Shown piece by piece: positions 41,632-50,894 of a stretch of 64,000 nt of DNA. The stretch lies in the NCBI GenBank assembly GCA_965226215.1, contig CBDDCH010000001.1, positions 310,001-374,000 of the forward strand. The letters run 5' to 3'. The DNA is from G963668345 sp965226215. Its GTDB lineage: Bacteria; Acidobacteriota; Terriglobia; Bryobacterales; UBA6623. The notes under the pieces are model-generated. The model worked only from the letters and a program-made list of their open reading frames with translations. It made no database searches and was not told the DNA's origin. Every line of letters starts with the position of its first letter. Within the stretch, counting starts at the first letter, position 1. The translations under genes were made by a program, and so were the position numbers.

Positions 41632-42657
41632 GTGTCCGCTAAAACGATCGGCGTAATTCTGTTTCAGCTTGGCGGCCCGGATTCTCCCGAGGCCGTTGAG
41701 CCCTTCCTCTACAATCTGTTCTCCGATCCCGAGATTATCGACTTCCCTTTAGCCAAGATCGGCCGGCCGGCTTTGGCAAAGCTGATTTCGAAAGGTCGAG
41801 CACGTAAGGTTCGGGCCCACTATGCCGACATTGGCGGGGCGTCACCCATTCGGAAGTTTACGGAACAGCAAGCGGTAGCACTCGAGGAGGAGCTGCGCAA
41901 AAGTATCGATGCCCGGGTGTTTGTCGCCATGCGCTATTGGCACCCGATGACCGACGACGCGATTGAGAGAGCCCGACGGGCCAGCTGCGATGAGTTGGTC
42001 TTGCTGCCTCTGTACCCTCAATACTCTTCGACGACCACCGGCAGCAGCCTCAATGAATGGAAACGCAGGTGCCGATCGCTGGTGTTCGAGCGTCCGACCC
42101 ACCTGATTCGCGAGTTCTACGACTTCCGTCCCTATCTAGACTCGCTTGTGGATCAGATCAACCAGACCTTCAGGAGGTTCGACAATCCCAGGAGTGTCCA
42201 CCTGGTGTTCAGTGCGCATAGTGTTCCGCTGAGCGTTATCGATGGGGGTGATCCGTATCGAACCCAAATCGAGGACACTGTGCGCTTGGTGATGGAACGC
42301 GGAGGGTGGCCGAACGCCACATCCACGTGCTATCAAAGCAAGATCGGCAACCGCAGGTGGCTGCAGCCCTCCCTCCACGAGACGATAAGTCGCCTAGGAG
42401 AGTGTGGCGCCGAAAGTGTCCTTGTCGTGCCTATTGCTTTTGTGTCGGACCACGTCGAGACCCTGGCTGAGATCGATATCGAGGCTCGGAAGGAGGCTGC
42501 CGAGCACGGCATCCGCCAATTCGAGATGATGCCCGGACTGAACGACAGCAGGCGTTTCATCCGCACCCTGGCGGCTTTAGTCTTCAATGCAATGGGCATG
42601 GACGATCAAGAGCTACTTGTTCAGGCCGAGGCGGCCGGCGCGGAAACTTCGTCCTGA
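41632..42657 (+). CDS. hemH: Ferrochelatase
   Basis: The enzyme inserts iron into protoporphyrin IX (or, in some bacteria, coproporphyrin III). The start VILFQLGGPDSPEAVEPFLY, NLFSDPEIIDFP, the catalytic histidine in HLVFSAHSVPLSVID, and VVPIAFVSDHVETLAEID with the conserved glutamate are diagnostic. The GTG before SAKTIGVIL fits known N-termini; a GTG at 41578 adds 18 residues. No other heme gene is close. Confidence 0.92.
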   Translation: MSAKTIGVILFQLGGPDSPEAVEPFLYNLFSDPEIIDFPLAKIGRPALAKLISKGRARKVRAHYADIGGASPIRKFTEQQAVALEEELRKSIDARVFVAMRYWHPMTDDAIERARRASCDELVLLPLYPQYSSTTTGSSLNEWKRRCRSLVFERPTHLIREFYDFRPYLDSLVDQINQTFRRFDNPRSVHLVFSAHSVPLSVIDGGDPYRTQIEDTVRLVMERGGWPNATSTCYQSKIGNRRWLQPSLHETISRLGECGAESVLVVPIAFVSDHVETLAEIDIEARKEAAEHGIRQFEMMPGLNDSRRFIRTLAALVFNAMGMDDQELLVQAEAAGAETSS

Positions 42658-42658
42658 G

Positions 42659-42680
42659 GGCGCCACAGCGGCGCCATCTT
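42659..42680 (+). terminator. Possible terminator of hemH
   Basis: GGCGCC-ACAGC-GGCGCC directly follows the stop codon, with only ATCTTT after it. It is a perfect six-base stem with a short T-rich tail. Confidence 0.4.
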
Positions 42681-42736
42681 TCGACGGTAGGGCACCGGGC
42701 TGCCGCTCGGGGATTTTGTGCGCGGGTCGGGGAGAC

Positions 42737-42788
42737 GACGGCCGCAAGTGTCGGCAAAACGACCGCCGAGCCATGCGCTACAGGATCT
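42737..42788 (+). repeat. Repeat family C copy
   Basis: GACGGCCGCAAGTGTCGGCA, then AAACGACCGCCGAGCCATGC and GCTACAGGATCT. It touches the family A copy that starts two bases later. Confidence 0.85.
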
Positions 42789-42790
42789 CT

Positions 42791-42933
42791 CTAGCAGTCC
42801 GTGGGCGAAAAATCGGGTACAGCCAGCCAATTCGCTTCAGACTAAGTGTTTTGTTTCTTGGGTCATGACGGGGAGCGAATTGGTGGCAGTCCACATTTTT
42901 CGCTTCTGCACGACTTTTGCCACGGGCTGCTGG
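42791..42933 (+). repeat. Repeat family A, full copy
   Basis: Left arm CTAGCAGTCCGTGG, right arm CCACGGGCTGCTGG, core AAAAATCGG...ATTTTT (42808-42900). The right side of the core has lost part of the GTCCCCG string (GTCCACATTTTT). Confidence 0.87.
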
Positions 42934-42998
42934 CTGGCTGGCCGAAGAAACCGCAGCGCCCGCCGGTTGGCTTCCGACGGGCCGCGCAGTCGCAAAAA

Positions 42999-44420
42999 CT
43001 AGAGGTCGTAGTAGAGATAGAACTCGTATGGCACCGGCCGCAGGTTCACCTCGGCGAGTTCCTTCTCTCTCTTGTAGCTAATCCACGTGTCGATAACGTC
43101 TTGCGTGAACACGTCGCCTCGCAGCAAGAACTCGTGGTCGTCCTCGAGCGCATCGAGCACCTCGCCCAGCGAGCCGGGCGTACTCTTGACCGCGGCGGCT
43201 TCCTCGGGCGAGAGATCGTAGAGATCTTTATCCATCGGGTCGCCGGGATCGATCTTGTTGAGAATGCCATCCAGTCCCGCCATCAGCAGCGCTGAAAAGG
43301 CTAGATACGGATTGCAGGATGGGTCCGGGCAGCGGAACTCCATGCGCCTCACGGCTGGGCTCGTTGAATACATCGGGATGCGGACGCAGGCCGAGCGGTT
43401 TCGCTGCGAATAGGCGATGTTGACCGGGGCCTCGTAGCCAGGCACCAACCGCCGGTAGGAGTTCGTCGTCGGAGCACAAAGGGCCAACAGAGCCGGTACG
43501 TGCTTGAGAATCCCCCCGATATAATGCATAGCGGTTTCGCTTAGCAGCCCGTAGCCCGATTCGCTATAGAAGAGGTTGGCGTCGCCCTTCCACAGACTCT
43601 GGTGTACGTGCATACCCGAGCCGTTATCACCAAAGATCGGCTTGGGCATGAAGGTCACGGTCTTGCCGTGCTGCTTAGCGACGTTGCGAAGGACATATTT
43701 GTAGTACATGAGGCTGTCGGCCATATGGGTCAGGGTGTCGTAGCGCAAGTCGATCTCGCCCTGACCGGCGGTCCCCACTTCATGATGGTGAACTTCGACT
43801 CTGACACCGAATTCTTTCAGGCGAAGAATCACTTCCGAGCGGAAGTCTTGCAGTGAATCGGCCGGCGGTACCGGGAAGTAGCCTTCTTTGTGCCGCAGCT
43901 TGTAGCCCAGGTTGGGACCCTCGGCTCTTCCTGTATTCCAAGCCCCCTCGGCCGAATCGACAGAGTAAAAGGCTGCGTTGGCAGTTTGGTCATAGCGCAC
44001 ATCATCGAAGACGTAGAACTCCGCTTCCGGTCCCCAGTAGCTGAGATCGGCCAGGCCGGACCCCTGCAGATAAGTCTCCGCTTTCCGCGCAATGTGGCGC
44101 GGGTCGCGCGTGTAAGGTTGGCGGGTGATGGGGTCTTCCACGTTGCAGATCATGCTCATCGTTGGGACTGAGCGCAGCGGATCCACGTAGGCCGTTTCCG
44201 GATCGGGCATCAGCAGCATGTCGCTTTCTTGGATCGCTTGAAATCCCCGGATGCTGGAACCGTCAAAGCCGAGACCGTCCTCGAAGATGTCATCCGTGAG
44301 GTCCTCGACGGGGAACGAGAAGTGTTGCCACATTCCGGGCAGATCGATGAATTTCACATCGACGATCTTGACGTCGGCTTTCTCGGCTAGTTGCCTCACG
44401 TCAGTTGGCGTTTTGGGCAT
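42999..44420 (-). CDS. glnA: Glutamine synthetase type I (downstream copy)
   Basis: The 473-residue enzyme joins ammonia to glutamate using ATP. Signatures: FDGSSIRGFQAIQESDMLLMPD, YWGPEAEFYVFDD, VHHHEVGTAGQGEIDL, FMPKPIFGDNGSGMHVHQSLW, and IPMYSTSPAVRRMEFRCPDPS. KDLYDLSPEEAAA has the tyrosine that is adenylylated in type I-beta enzymes. An AGGAG before the ATG (MPKTPTDVRQL) supports this start; the longer frame does not. About 270 bases separate it from the upstream copy. Confidence 0.95.
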   Translation of the reverse strand: MPKTPTDVRQLAEKADVKIVDVKFIDLPGMWQHFSFPVEDLTDDIFEDGLGFDGSSIRGFQAIQESDMLLMPDPETAYVDPLRSVPTMSMICNVEDPITRQPYTRDPRHIARKAETYLQGSGLADLSYWGPEAEFYVFDDVRYDQTANAAFYSVDSAEGAWNTGRAEGPNLGYKLRHKEGYFPVPPADSLQDFRSEVILRLKEFGVRVEVHHHEVGTAGQGEIDLRYDTLTHMADSLMYYKYVLRNVAKQHGKTVTFMPKPIFGDNGSGMHVHQSLWKGDANLFYSESGYGLLSETAMHYIGGILKHVPALLALCAPTTNSYRRLVPGYEAPVNIAYSQRNRSACVRIPMYSTSPAVRRMEFRCPDPSCNPYLAFSALLMAGLDGILNKIDPGDPMDKDLYDLSPEEAAAVKSTPGSLGEVLDALEDDHEFLLRGDVFTQDVIDTWISYKREKELAEVNLRPVPYEFYLYYDL

Positions 44421-44687
44421 ATTCGACTCTCTCCTGTCTGGCGGATAGGTTGGTGCTTCTTGTCGCCCCCATCGGAACAAGCTGAGTCTTCGACCAGCCG
44501 CCGGACAGGGCGCGAAAACTGAGAATTATAAACTCCGCTCGGCCTGGTCGCAAGCCATTGGACCCAACCGAGCCACTTTTTTCAAACCGATGCGCACCGA
44601 ATGGCCTGAGGAACACTGGGCATCGGCGCTTTCTGAGACTCTACCGGCCTCAAATTGCAGCAGGTCGCCGATAAGGGCTTTCTGCCT

Positions 44688-46109
44688 CTAGATGTCGTAA
44701 TACAGCGAAAACTCATAGGGATGGGGCCTTTGCCGCACCTCATCCACTTCCTTTTTCATCTTGTAGTCGATCCAGGTCTCGATGACTTCCTCGGTAAAGA
44801 CGTCTTGCCTCGTCAGGAACTCGTGGTCGTTTTCGAGAGCTTCCAGGGCGCCGTCAAGCGAAGTGGGCAAGGCGGGTACCTTCTGCAGCTCTTCCGGTGA
44901 TAGGTCGTAGATGTCCTTATCGAGTGGTTCGCCTGGATCAATCTTGTTCTGGATACCGTCAAGACCGGCCATCAACATTGCTGCAAACGCCAAGTAGGGG
45001 TTGCAGGCCGGATCAGGCGGTCGGAATTCCACGCGCTTCGCCTTCGGATCGGACGAATACATTGGGATACGGCAGGCGGCCGAACGGTTGCGCCGGGAAT
45101 ACGCCAAGTTCACAGGCGCCTCGAAGCCCGGGACTAGTCGTTTGAAGCTGTTGGTCGTTGGGGCGGCGAAGGCCACGACCGCCGGAGCATGTTTGAGCAG
45201 CCCCCCGATGTAGTAAAGAGCGGTCTCGCTCAGCCCGGCATACTGGTCACCCGCAAAGAGCGGCTCGCTGTCCATCCACAGGCTTTGATGCGTATGCATG
45301 CCGCTGCCGTTGTCATCCCACAAGGGCTTGGGCATGAAAGTGACCGTGCGTCCGTAACGAAAGGCCACGTTGCGCACCACGTACTTGTAGACCATCATGT
45401 TGTCGGCGGAGCGAACCAACGAGTCATACTTTTGGTCAATCTCGCCCTGCCCGCCCGTGGCCACTTCGTGGTGATGGCATTCGACGGTCAGCCCGCAACG
45501 TTCCATGGTCATGACCATCTCGGTGCGGATGTTCTGATGGTGATCGGTCGGGGGTACGGGAAAGTAACCCTCTTTGTAGCGCGGCCGATAGCCCAGATTG
45601 TTGTTCTTTCGGCCCGAGTTCCAGCGGCCTTCCTCAGCATCGATGTAATAGAAACCGTAGTGATGGGACTGATCGAAACGAATGTTGTCGAAGATGAAGA
45701 ATTCCGCCTCGGCGCCGAAATAGGCCACGTCACCGATGCCGGTGTAGCGCAGGTGCTGCTCGGCCTTCTGAGCAATCCAGCGCGGGTCCCGCGCATAATG
45801 CTGCTTGGTGATCGGATCGACGACGTTGGCGATCATCACCAGCGTCGGCACATCGGTAAACGGATCCATCATCGCGGTGCTGGGATCGGGTACGATCAGC
45901 ATGTCGCTTTCACTGATCGCTTGCCATCCGCGGATACTAGAACCGTCGAAGCCGAAGCCGTCCACAAAGGTGCTCTCGGATAGCTGTGAGATGGGGAAGG
46001 TGACGTGCTGCCACAGTCCGGGCAGGTCGGCGAAGCGTAAGTCCAGCATCCGGGCTTCATTTTCTTCCGCAAATGCCAAGACCTCGCCCGGAGTTTTCGT
46101 CCGTTTCAT
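44688..46109 (-). CDS. glnA: Glutamine synthetase type I (upstream copy)
   Basis: The second enzyme also has 473 residues. It has GFGFDGSSIRGWQAISESDM, YFGAEAEFFIFDN, CHHHEVATGGQGEID, MPKPLWDDNGSGMHTHQSLW and SSDPKAKRVEFRPPDPACNP, and KDIYDLSPEELQK with the adenylylation tyrosine. The ATG (MKRTKTPGEVLAF) is chosen over a far upstream start whose 90 residues lack family character. The two proteins are diverged, so the duplication is not new. Together with amt, PII and glnD this covers ammonium assimilation. Confidence 0.95.
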   Translation of the reverse strand: MKRTKTPGEVLAFAEENEARMLDLRFADLPGLWQHVTFPISQLSESTFVDGFGFDGSSIRGWQAISESDMLIVPDPSTAMMDPFTDVPTLVMIANVVDPITKQHYARDPRWIAQKAEQHLRYTGIGDVAYFGAEAEFFIFDNIRFDQSHHYGFYYIDAEEGRWNSGRKNNNLGYRPRYKEGYFPVPPTDHHQNIRTEMVMTMERCGLTVECHHHEVATGGQGEIDQKYDSLVRSADNMMVYKYVVRNVAFRYGRTVTFMPKPLWDDNGSGMHTHQSLWMDSEPLFAGDQYAGLSETALYYIGGLLKHAPAVVAFAAPTTNSFKRLVPGFEAPVNLAYSRRNRSAACRIPMYSSDPKAKRVEFRPPDPACNPYLAFAAMLMAGLDGIQNKIDPGEPLDKDIYDLSPEELQKVPALPTSLDGALEALENDHEFLTRQDVFTEEVIETWIDYKMKKEVDEVRQRPHPYEFSLYYDI

Positions 46110-46809
46110 TCGCTTCTTTCGCGCGGTGCGCCGCTCACCGTAGAGTCCAAATGCCCCAGTGTTGAAAAACGTCAATCCTACCACAGTGGCCAGCGCCACC
46201 CGTGTCTTATTCACTCCGATAAAAACTTTTGATGGCATTGCGCTGATGAAGCACGCGCCCGGCGCACAGATAGCCACATGACGGTCCGGGCACGGGTGAT
46301 TCATCCACACCGGGGCAGTCTCAACCCACGGACTTTCCCGGTCGAGGCGGTAGGCCGGCAGTGGTGTATTTGACCCCACTGCCTATAGACTCCTTTAGTC
46401 TCGTCGGGCAGCAGGCTGAGCTAAGGCCTGCTACACTCCCCCCCCCCCATGCTATGAGCACTTTGAAACCGCTTTCACGGCGCAGTGTAAACCGGCTGGA
46501 CTGACGACAGAGCGGCGTTGGACGTGGTAGGGGGAATTACCCAAAGCCTTAGTGTGAATCGCTGATACCTCGTCCTGGCGGTGTTGCCTACATTGAAAGT
46601 GAGCGGCTCCTTGCGGACGCCGTGTATCTTTTTGGCTTGACGAGCGTTCCGGATCTTTGCAGAACCGCCTGGGCTGACGATAAGTAAGCTACCGGCGAAG
46701 ATTTAGCCTTGGCCCGGTTGCCCTTTCTCCGGGCGCAGGGTTTCGCTGAACAGTCTGTCAGCATGAGGAGGAGCGGCGATCTGTAGGCGGTGTTCGAGGC
46801 GAGGAACGT
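46110..46809. other. Divergent intergenic region between glnA and the Tad cluster
   Basis: The 700-base region has no gene. It contains an 8-base perfect stem GGCAGTGG...CCACTGCC (46357-46383), a run of 11 C (46438-46448) and, near the cpaB side, TTGACGAGCG (from about 46639). GAGGCGAGGAACGT before cpaB is its ribosome site. Confidence 0.5.
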
Positions 46810-47646
46810 ATGCACAAGAAACTACTGATCGTCATCGGTGTGGGATTGGTAGCGGCTACAGCGTCAACGTACCTTTTCTATCAGTTTCTTTCAGAGAGTG
46901 CCGAGAGCAGGAGCGGCGGCATCGAAATTCGGCACTCGATCGTCGTGGCTGGGCGCGATCTCGAGCGCGGCACGCAACTGAAGCCCTCCGATTTAGCTGT
47001 AGCGCCCTGGGCCGGCGAGAACCTTCCCGTCGGGGCGTTTACCGAACAAGCGGCGCTAGTCGGCAAGATCCTGGCGTACGACGTTCGTCAACACGAGCCA
47101 CTCATGGACTCACGGCTTTCGATGAGCGGTCGGGGAGGCGCAGCAGCGCGAGTGCCACAGGGGATGCGAGCTGTCTCCGTTAACGTGGCCGAGTACGCCG
47201 GTGTCAACTTTCTCGTGCAGCCGGGCGACCGGGTGGACGTGATGGTTTCTAACGGCCCGCCCTCGGACGGAAACTCAAAGCTCCACGTCAAGACCATCCT
47301 GCAGAACGTCGAAGTGTTGGCGACGGGGCGCGAGCCGGTCCGCGACGGCAAACGAAGTGAGCGTCCGGTGGCGACGCTTTTGGTGAATGCCGAAGATGCC
47401 GAGGCCCTTAGCATTGCCGATCATGCCGGCTTCATCCGGCTGGCGTTGCGCAATCCCTTGGATGGTGAGGTCCATATGACCTCGGGTGGTCGTCTGCCGG
47501 ACCTAACCAAACGGTCGGCGGCACGCTCGAGTCGCCGCAATACCCGGGTTGCGGCCGGGCGAGAAGCGGAAGGGACGGCCGAGCCTCGGCCGTCGACACC
47601 CCGGAGCAAGGGCGAAGCCGACGTCGCCGCCCTGCTCAAGAAATAG
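46810..47646 (+). CDS. cpaB: Flp pilus assembly protein CpaB
   Basis: The N-terminal membrane anchor (LLIVIGVGLVAATASTYLFY) is followed by the SAF domain, IVVAGRDLERGTQLKPSDLA, and the CpaB core QGMRAVSVNVAEYAGVNFLV then QPGDRVDVMVS. ILQNVEVLATG and VATLLVNAEDAEALSIADH are also typical. CpaB (RcpC) is a periplasmic part of the Tad/Flp pilus. The C-terminus is long, basic and low in complexity (GRLPDLTKRSAARSSRRNTR). It is the first gene of a four-gene unit. Confidence 0.9.
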   Translation: MHKKLLIVIGVGLVAATASTYLFYQFLSESAESRSGGIEIRHSIVVAGRDLERGTQLKPSDLAVAPWAGENLPVGAFTEQAALVGKILAYDVRQHEPLMDSRLSMSGRGGAAARVPQGMRAVSVNVAEYAGVNFLVQPGDRVDVMVSNGPPSDGNSKLHVKTILQNVEVLATGREPVRDGKRSERPVATLLVNAEDAEALSIADHAGFIRLALRNPLDGEVHMTSGGRLPDLTKRSAARSSRRNTRVAAGREAEGTAEPRPSTPRSKGEADVAALLKK

Positions 47647-47655
47647 CCCCGGATT

Positions 47656-49005
47656 ATGGCCGACTCTCTTACCGGATCCGCCACCGAGCCTAGCCCCGCC
47701 GGGGAAGCGACTCACGCGGAGAGTTCCCAGCCTTCGCCCGAGTATATGGACTTAAAGCACCGCATCCATCGCCGGCTGGTGGAGCGCATCAACCTCGAGC
47801 GATTGGCTGAAATCGACGCTCCCAGGGTGCGGCGCGAGGTTCGAGAAGCGGTAGCGGCGCTAGTCGCCGAGGAGGATGCCGGCCTCGAGCGCGACGTTGG
47901 GGAGCGGCTGATTGAAGAAGTGCTGAACGAGGTCTTTGGATTGGGACCTCTTGAGCCGCTGATGGCTGATCCCACCATTTCGGACATCTTGGTGACAACG
48001 CCGAAACTGGTGCACGTCGAGCGCGACGGCAAGCTCGTCAAAACGCCGGTCCGTTTCAAGGACAATGCCCACCTGCAGCGGATTATTCAGAAGATCGTCT
48101 CCTACACCGGGCGTCGCATCGATGAGTCTTCGCCCATGGTCGATGCCCGCCTGCCCGATGGTTCGCGAGTCAATGCCGTCATCCCACCAATTGCCGTCGA
48201 AGGTCCGCTTTTATCGATCCGTCGCTTCTCCAAAGACACTTTGCATGCTATCGACTTGATTCGTACCGGAACGCTAAGCGCCGAGATGCTCGAGCTACTG
48301 TCGGCGTGCGTACGTTCACGCCTCAACATTCTCATTGTCGGGGGCACGGGAACGGGAAAAACGACGCTGCTGAACGTGCTTTCCGAATACATCGGGCAAG
48401 ATGAACGCATCGTCACCATCGAGGACACCGCGGAACTGCAGCTGCGTCAAGAGCACGTGGCGGCGATGGAAACTCGGCCGGCGAACATTGAAGGAGAAGG
48501 GGCCATCAAACAGCGGCATCTGCTGATCAACAGCCTGCGTATGAGACCGGACCGAATCATTGTCGGCGAGGTGCGAGGCGACGAAGTTCTCGACATGCTG
48601 CAGGCCATGAACACCGGGCACGACGGGTCGTTGGCCACGATTCACGCCAACAATTGCGAAGATGCCGTGAGCCGACTGGAGTTGATGGTTGGGTTGGCCA
48701 ACTCCAATATGTCCACCACCGCCGTCCGCAAGCAGATTACGGCCGGCATTCAAGTGCATGTCCAGATCTCCAGGCTCAGCGATGGGACGCGCAAAGTCAC
48801 CCAAATCGCAGAATCCGTTGGCGTGCGTGATGGAGAGGTGGAACTTCAGGAGCTGTTCGTTTTCGAGCACCTGGGGATTTCCGCGCAGGGGAAGGTCGAC
48901 GGCCGTTTTCAGGCTACCGGCATCAAGCCGACGTTTCTGCCTCGACTGCAACGCGGTGAGGAACCGCTGGCCGAAGGAATTTTCAGCTCGCTGGTTGAGG
49001 CTTGA
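47656..49005 (+). CDS. tadA: Tad pilus secretion ATPase (CpaF/TadA)
   Basis: The motor that powers Tad pilus extension and retraction. GPLEPLMADPTISDILVTTP and ASP-rich parts lead to Walker A VGGTGTGKTTLLNVLSEY, ERIVTIEDTAELQLRQEHV (Walker B region), IVGEVRGDEVLDMLQAMNTG and HDGSLATIHANNCEDAVSRL. Its 449 residues are usual. The N-terminal 70 residues vary. It starts 9 bases after cpaB. Confidence 0.95.
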   Translation: MADSLTGSATEPSPAGEATHAESSQPSPEYMDLKHRIHRRLVERINLERLAEIDAPRVRREVREAVAALVAEEDAGLERDVGERLIEEVLNEVFGLGPLEPLMADPTISDILVTTPKLVHVERDGKLVKTPVRFKDNAHLQRIIQKIVSYTGRRIDESSPMVDARLPDGSRVNAVIPPIAVEGPLLSIRRFSKDTLHAIDLIRTGTLSAEMLELLSACVRSRLNILIVGGTGTGKTTLLNVLSEYIGQDERIVTIEDTAELQLRQEHVAAMETRPANIEGEGAIKQRHLLINSLRMRPDRIIVGEVRGDEVLDMLQAMNTGHDGSLATIHANNCEDAVSRLELMVGLANSNMSTTAVRKQITAGIQVHVQISRLSDGTRKVTQIAESVGVRDGEVELQELFVFEHLGISAQGKVDGRFQATGIKPTFLPRLQRGEEPLAEGIFSSLVEA

Positions 49006-49008
49006 GCC

Positions 49009-49962
49009 GTGCCGGAGCTATGGACCTATTCGATTGTGTTCGTCGGGACGTTTTTCGTCGGGGCGGCTTCGGCGGCGGCGGCCTGGAAGATCCTAGACCG
49101 GCAAGCCGAGGCTCCTGAGACCCCCGAGCCCACGGCTCCCGAGGCGCCGGGAATCCTTCGCCGCGAGGTGTTGAGCACCCTGTCGGTCCTCTCCGCACTT
49201 CTCGCTCGATTCCCCAATGTGGGAAAACTGCGAGCTTTGCTGGCCGAGGCGGATATGAGTTGGTCAGTGGGACGAACTGTTCTGATGATGCTGGTGACGG
49301 GCGCCGTCACGCTGAACGTCGTCTTACGCCTCGACTTCTTCCCGGTGGTGGGTTCTTGGGTGCTCGCCGCCGTCGGAGCAGCGACGCCGGTTTTCTATAT
49401 TCGGCGCCGCCGCCGGAAGAGGTTCCGAGAAATAGAAGAACAGCTTCCGGAAGCTCTTGACTTCCTCTCTCGTTCGACAGTTGCCGGTCACTCGTTGCCC
49501 ATGTCGCTGAAGCTATTGTCCGATGAAGTTGGCCCGCCCTTGTCGTACGAAATGCGTAAGACGGTTGACGAATACAATCTCGGTCTGCCCATGTCAGACG
49601 CCTTGCTAAACCTCGCAAGGCGTTTGCCAACCGTGGACATCCAGTTTTTCGTTTCGGCGGTGGTCGCCCAGTCGAGAACCGGCGGCAATCTTCATGAGCT
49701 GCTCGACAATCTCTCGGAGACGATCCGCGAACGGGGCACACTCAGAGGCCAAGTCCGGTCGATGACAGCTCACGGACGTCTCACCGCCGTCGTGCTGAGT
49801 TTGCTTCCGATGGTGGTCGCCGTAGCCATGATGCTTGTCAATCCGGATTACTTCATGGTGCTGGTGAATCATCCGGTTGGAAAAACCTTGTTGCTGATGG
49901 CGATGTGTGGGCAGTTGCTGGCGTATCTAGTGATCAAAAAGATCGTTGATGTCAAAGTGTAG
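49009..49962 (+). CDS. tadB: Tad pilus membrane protein TadB
   Basis: The type II secretion F-like inner-membrane protein of the Tad system. A GTG start follows the tadA stop within 3 bases. REIEEQLPEALDFLSRSTVA, GHSLPMSLKLLSDEVGPPLS, VDEYNLGLPMSDALLNLARR, LPTVDIQFFVSAVVAQSRTG and GNLHELLDNLSETIRERGTL are the T2SSF core; membrane segments flank it. Pairs with TadC. Confidence 0.93.
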   Translation: MPELWTYSIVFVGTFFVGAASAAAAWKILDRQAEAPETPEPTAPEAPGILRREVLSTLSVLSALLARFPNVGKLRALLAEADMSWSVGRTVLMMLVTGAVTLNVVLRLDFFPVVGSWVLAAVGAATPVFYIRRRRRKRFREIEEQLPEALDFLSRSTVAGHSLPMSLKLLSDEVGPPLSYEMRKTVDEYNLGLPMSDALLNLARRLPTVDIQFFVSAVVAQSRTGGNLHELLDNLSETIRERGTLRGQVRSMTAHGRLTAVVLSLLPMVVAVAMMLVNPDYFMVLVNHPVGKTLLLMAMCGQLLAYLVIKKIVDVKV

Positions 49963-49967
49963 CGGCC

Positions 49968-50894
49968 ATGCTGATCACCGCGACAATCGCATTTTTCATC
50001 CTGATGTTGTCCATCGTAGCGGCGATCGCCGACCGCATGTGGGACCGTGAGGGTCTACCTGCGCCGTCGGGCGAGACGGCGGAACCGAGCCCGCCGCCCG
50101 CGGGCGAACCCTCCCGAGGAGTGGCCGCCGATCCGCTTGGCAGGCTAATCGATATCGGAAGGGCGATGCCGGCTTCCGACGAGAGCCGTAGCGCCACCCG
50201 ACGAAACCTGATCTCCGCCGGCTTTCGGGAGGAAGCGGCCGTGTCGATTTTTTATGGCGTGAAGGCGGTCTTATTGGTCTTGTTTCCCATCGCATCGCTG
50301 GTCTTGTTGTTCTCTATGAATCCTGACATCTTCGCAGTCTTGCCCGCCGTTGCCGTGTCAGTCTATGTCGCCATGCGCATCCCGGAATGGTATCTGCAGC
50401 GTCGCTTGAGGAAACGCAAGCGGCAGGTCAAAGGCGGCCTGCCCGACTTTCTTGACCTGCTGGTCATTTCGGTTGAAAGTGGTTTCTCACTCGAACAGGC
50501 TCTGGTGCAGACGGCTCACGACCTGCAGCAGGCTCATCCCGTCTTCCAGGATGAAATTTCCGTCTTTCAGGGTGAGATTCAGGCAGGGGCGACTCGGGCC
50601 GAAGCCTTGCGCAACCTCGCTCAGCGAACACGAGAACCTGAGATGCGCCGACTCACGTCCTTGCTGATTCAGGCCGACCGTTTCGGCAGCAGCATTTCGA
50701 AAGTCCTTCGCTCCCAAGCCCGCTACATGCGTATTCGACGCCGCCAGAAGGCCGAGGAGTTGGCCCACAAAGTCGGCGTGAAACTTGTCTTTCCGATCTT
50801 CTTCTTCATCATGCCTTCGATGTTTCTCGTTACGGCCGGGCCCGCCGTGATCATGCTGATGGGAGGCATCGGCGGTTCTCTTTTGGGCGAGTGA
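49968..50894 (+). CDS. tadC: Tad pilus membrane protein TadC
   Basis: A second T2SSF-type protein: LPDFLDLLVISVESGFSLEQ, ALVQTAHDLQQAHPVFQDEI, LRNLAQRTREPEMRRLTSLL, IQADRFGSSISKVLRSQARY and the membrane end FPIFFFIMPSMFLVTAGPAV. It starts 5 bases after tadB. No pilin, secretin, prepilin peptidase or CpaE follows, so those parts must be elsewhere. Confidence 0.93.
   Translation: MLITATIAFFILMLSIVAAIADRMWDREGLPAPSGETAEPSPPPAGEPSRGVAADPLGRLIDIGRAMPASDESRSATRRNLISAGFREEAAVSIFYGVKAVLLVLFPIASLVLLFSMNPDIFAVLPAVAVSVYVAMRIPEWYLQRRLRKRKRQVKGGLPDFLDLLVISVESGFSLEQALVQTAHDLQQAHPVFQDEISVFQGEIQAGATRAEALRNLAQRTREPEMRRLTSLLIQADRFGSSISKVLRSQARYMRIRRRQKAEELAHKVGVKLVFPIFFFIMPSMFLVTAGPAVIMLMGGIGGSLLGE

Noticed and set aside
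46110..46379. A 90-residue N-terminal extension of the second glutamine synthetase
   Set aside because: The extension has no family similarity and the shorter form has exactly the length of its tandem partner.
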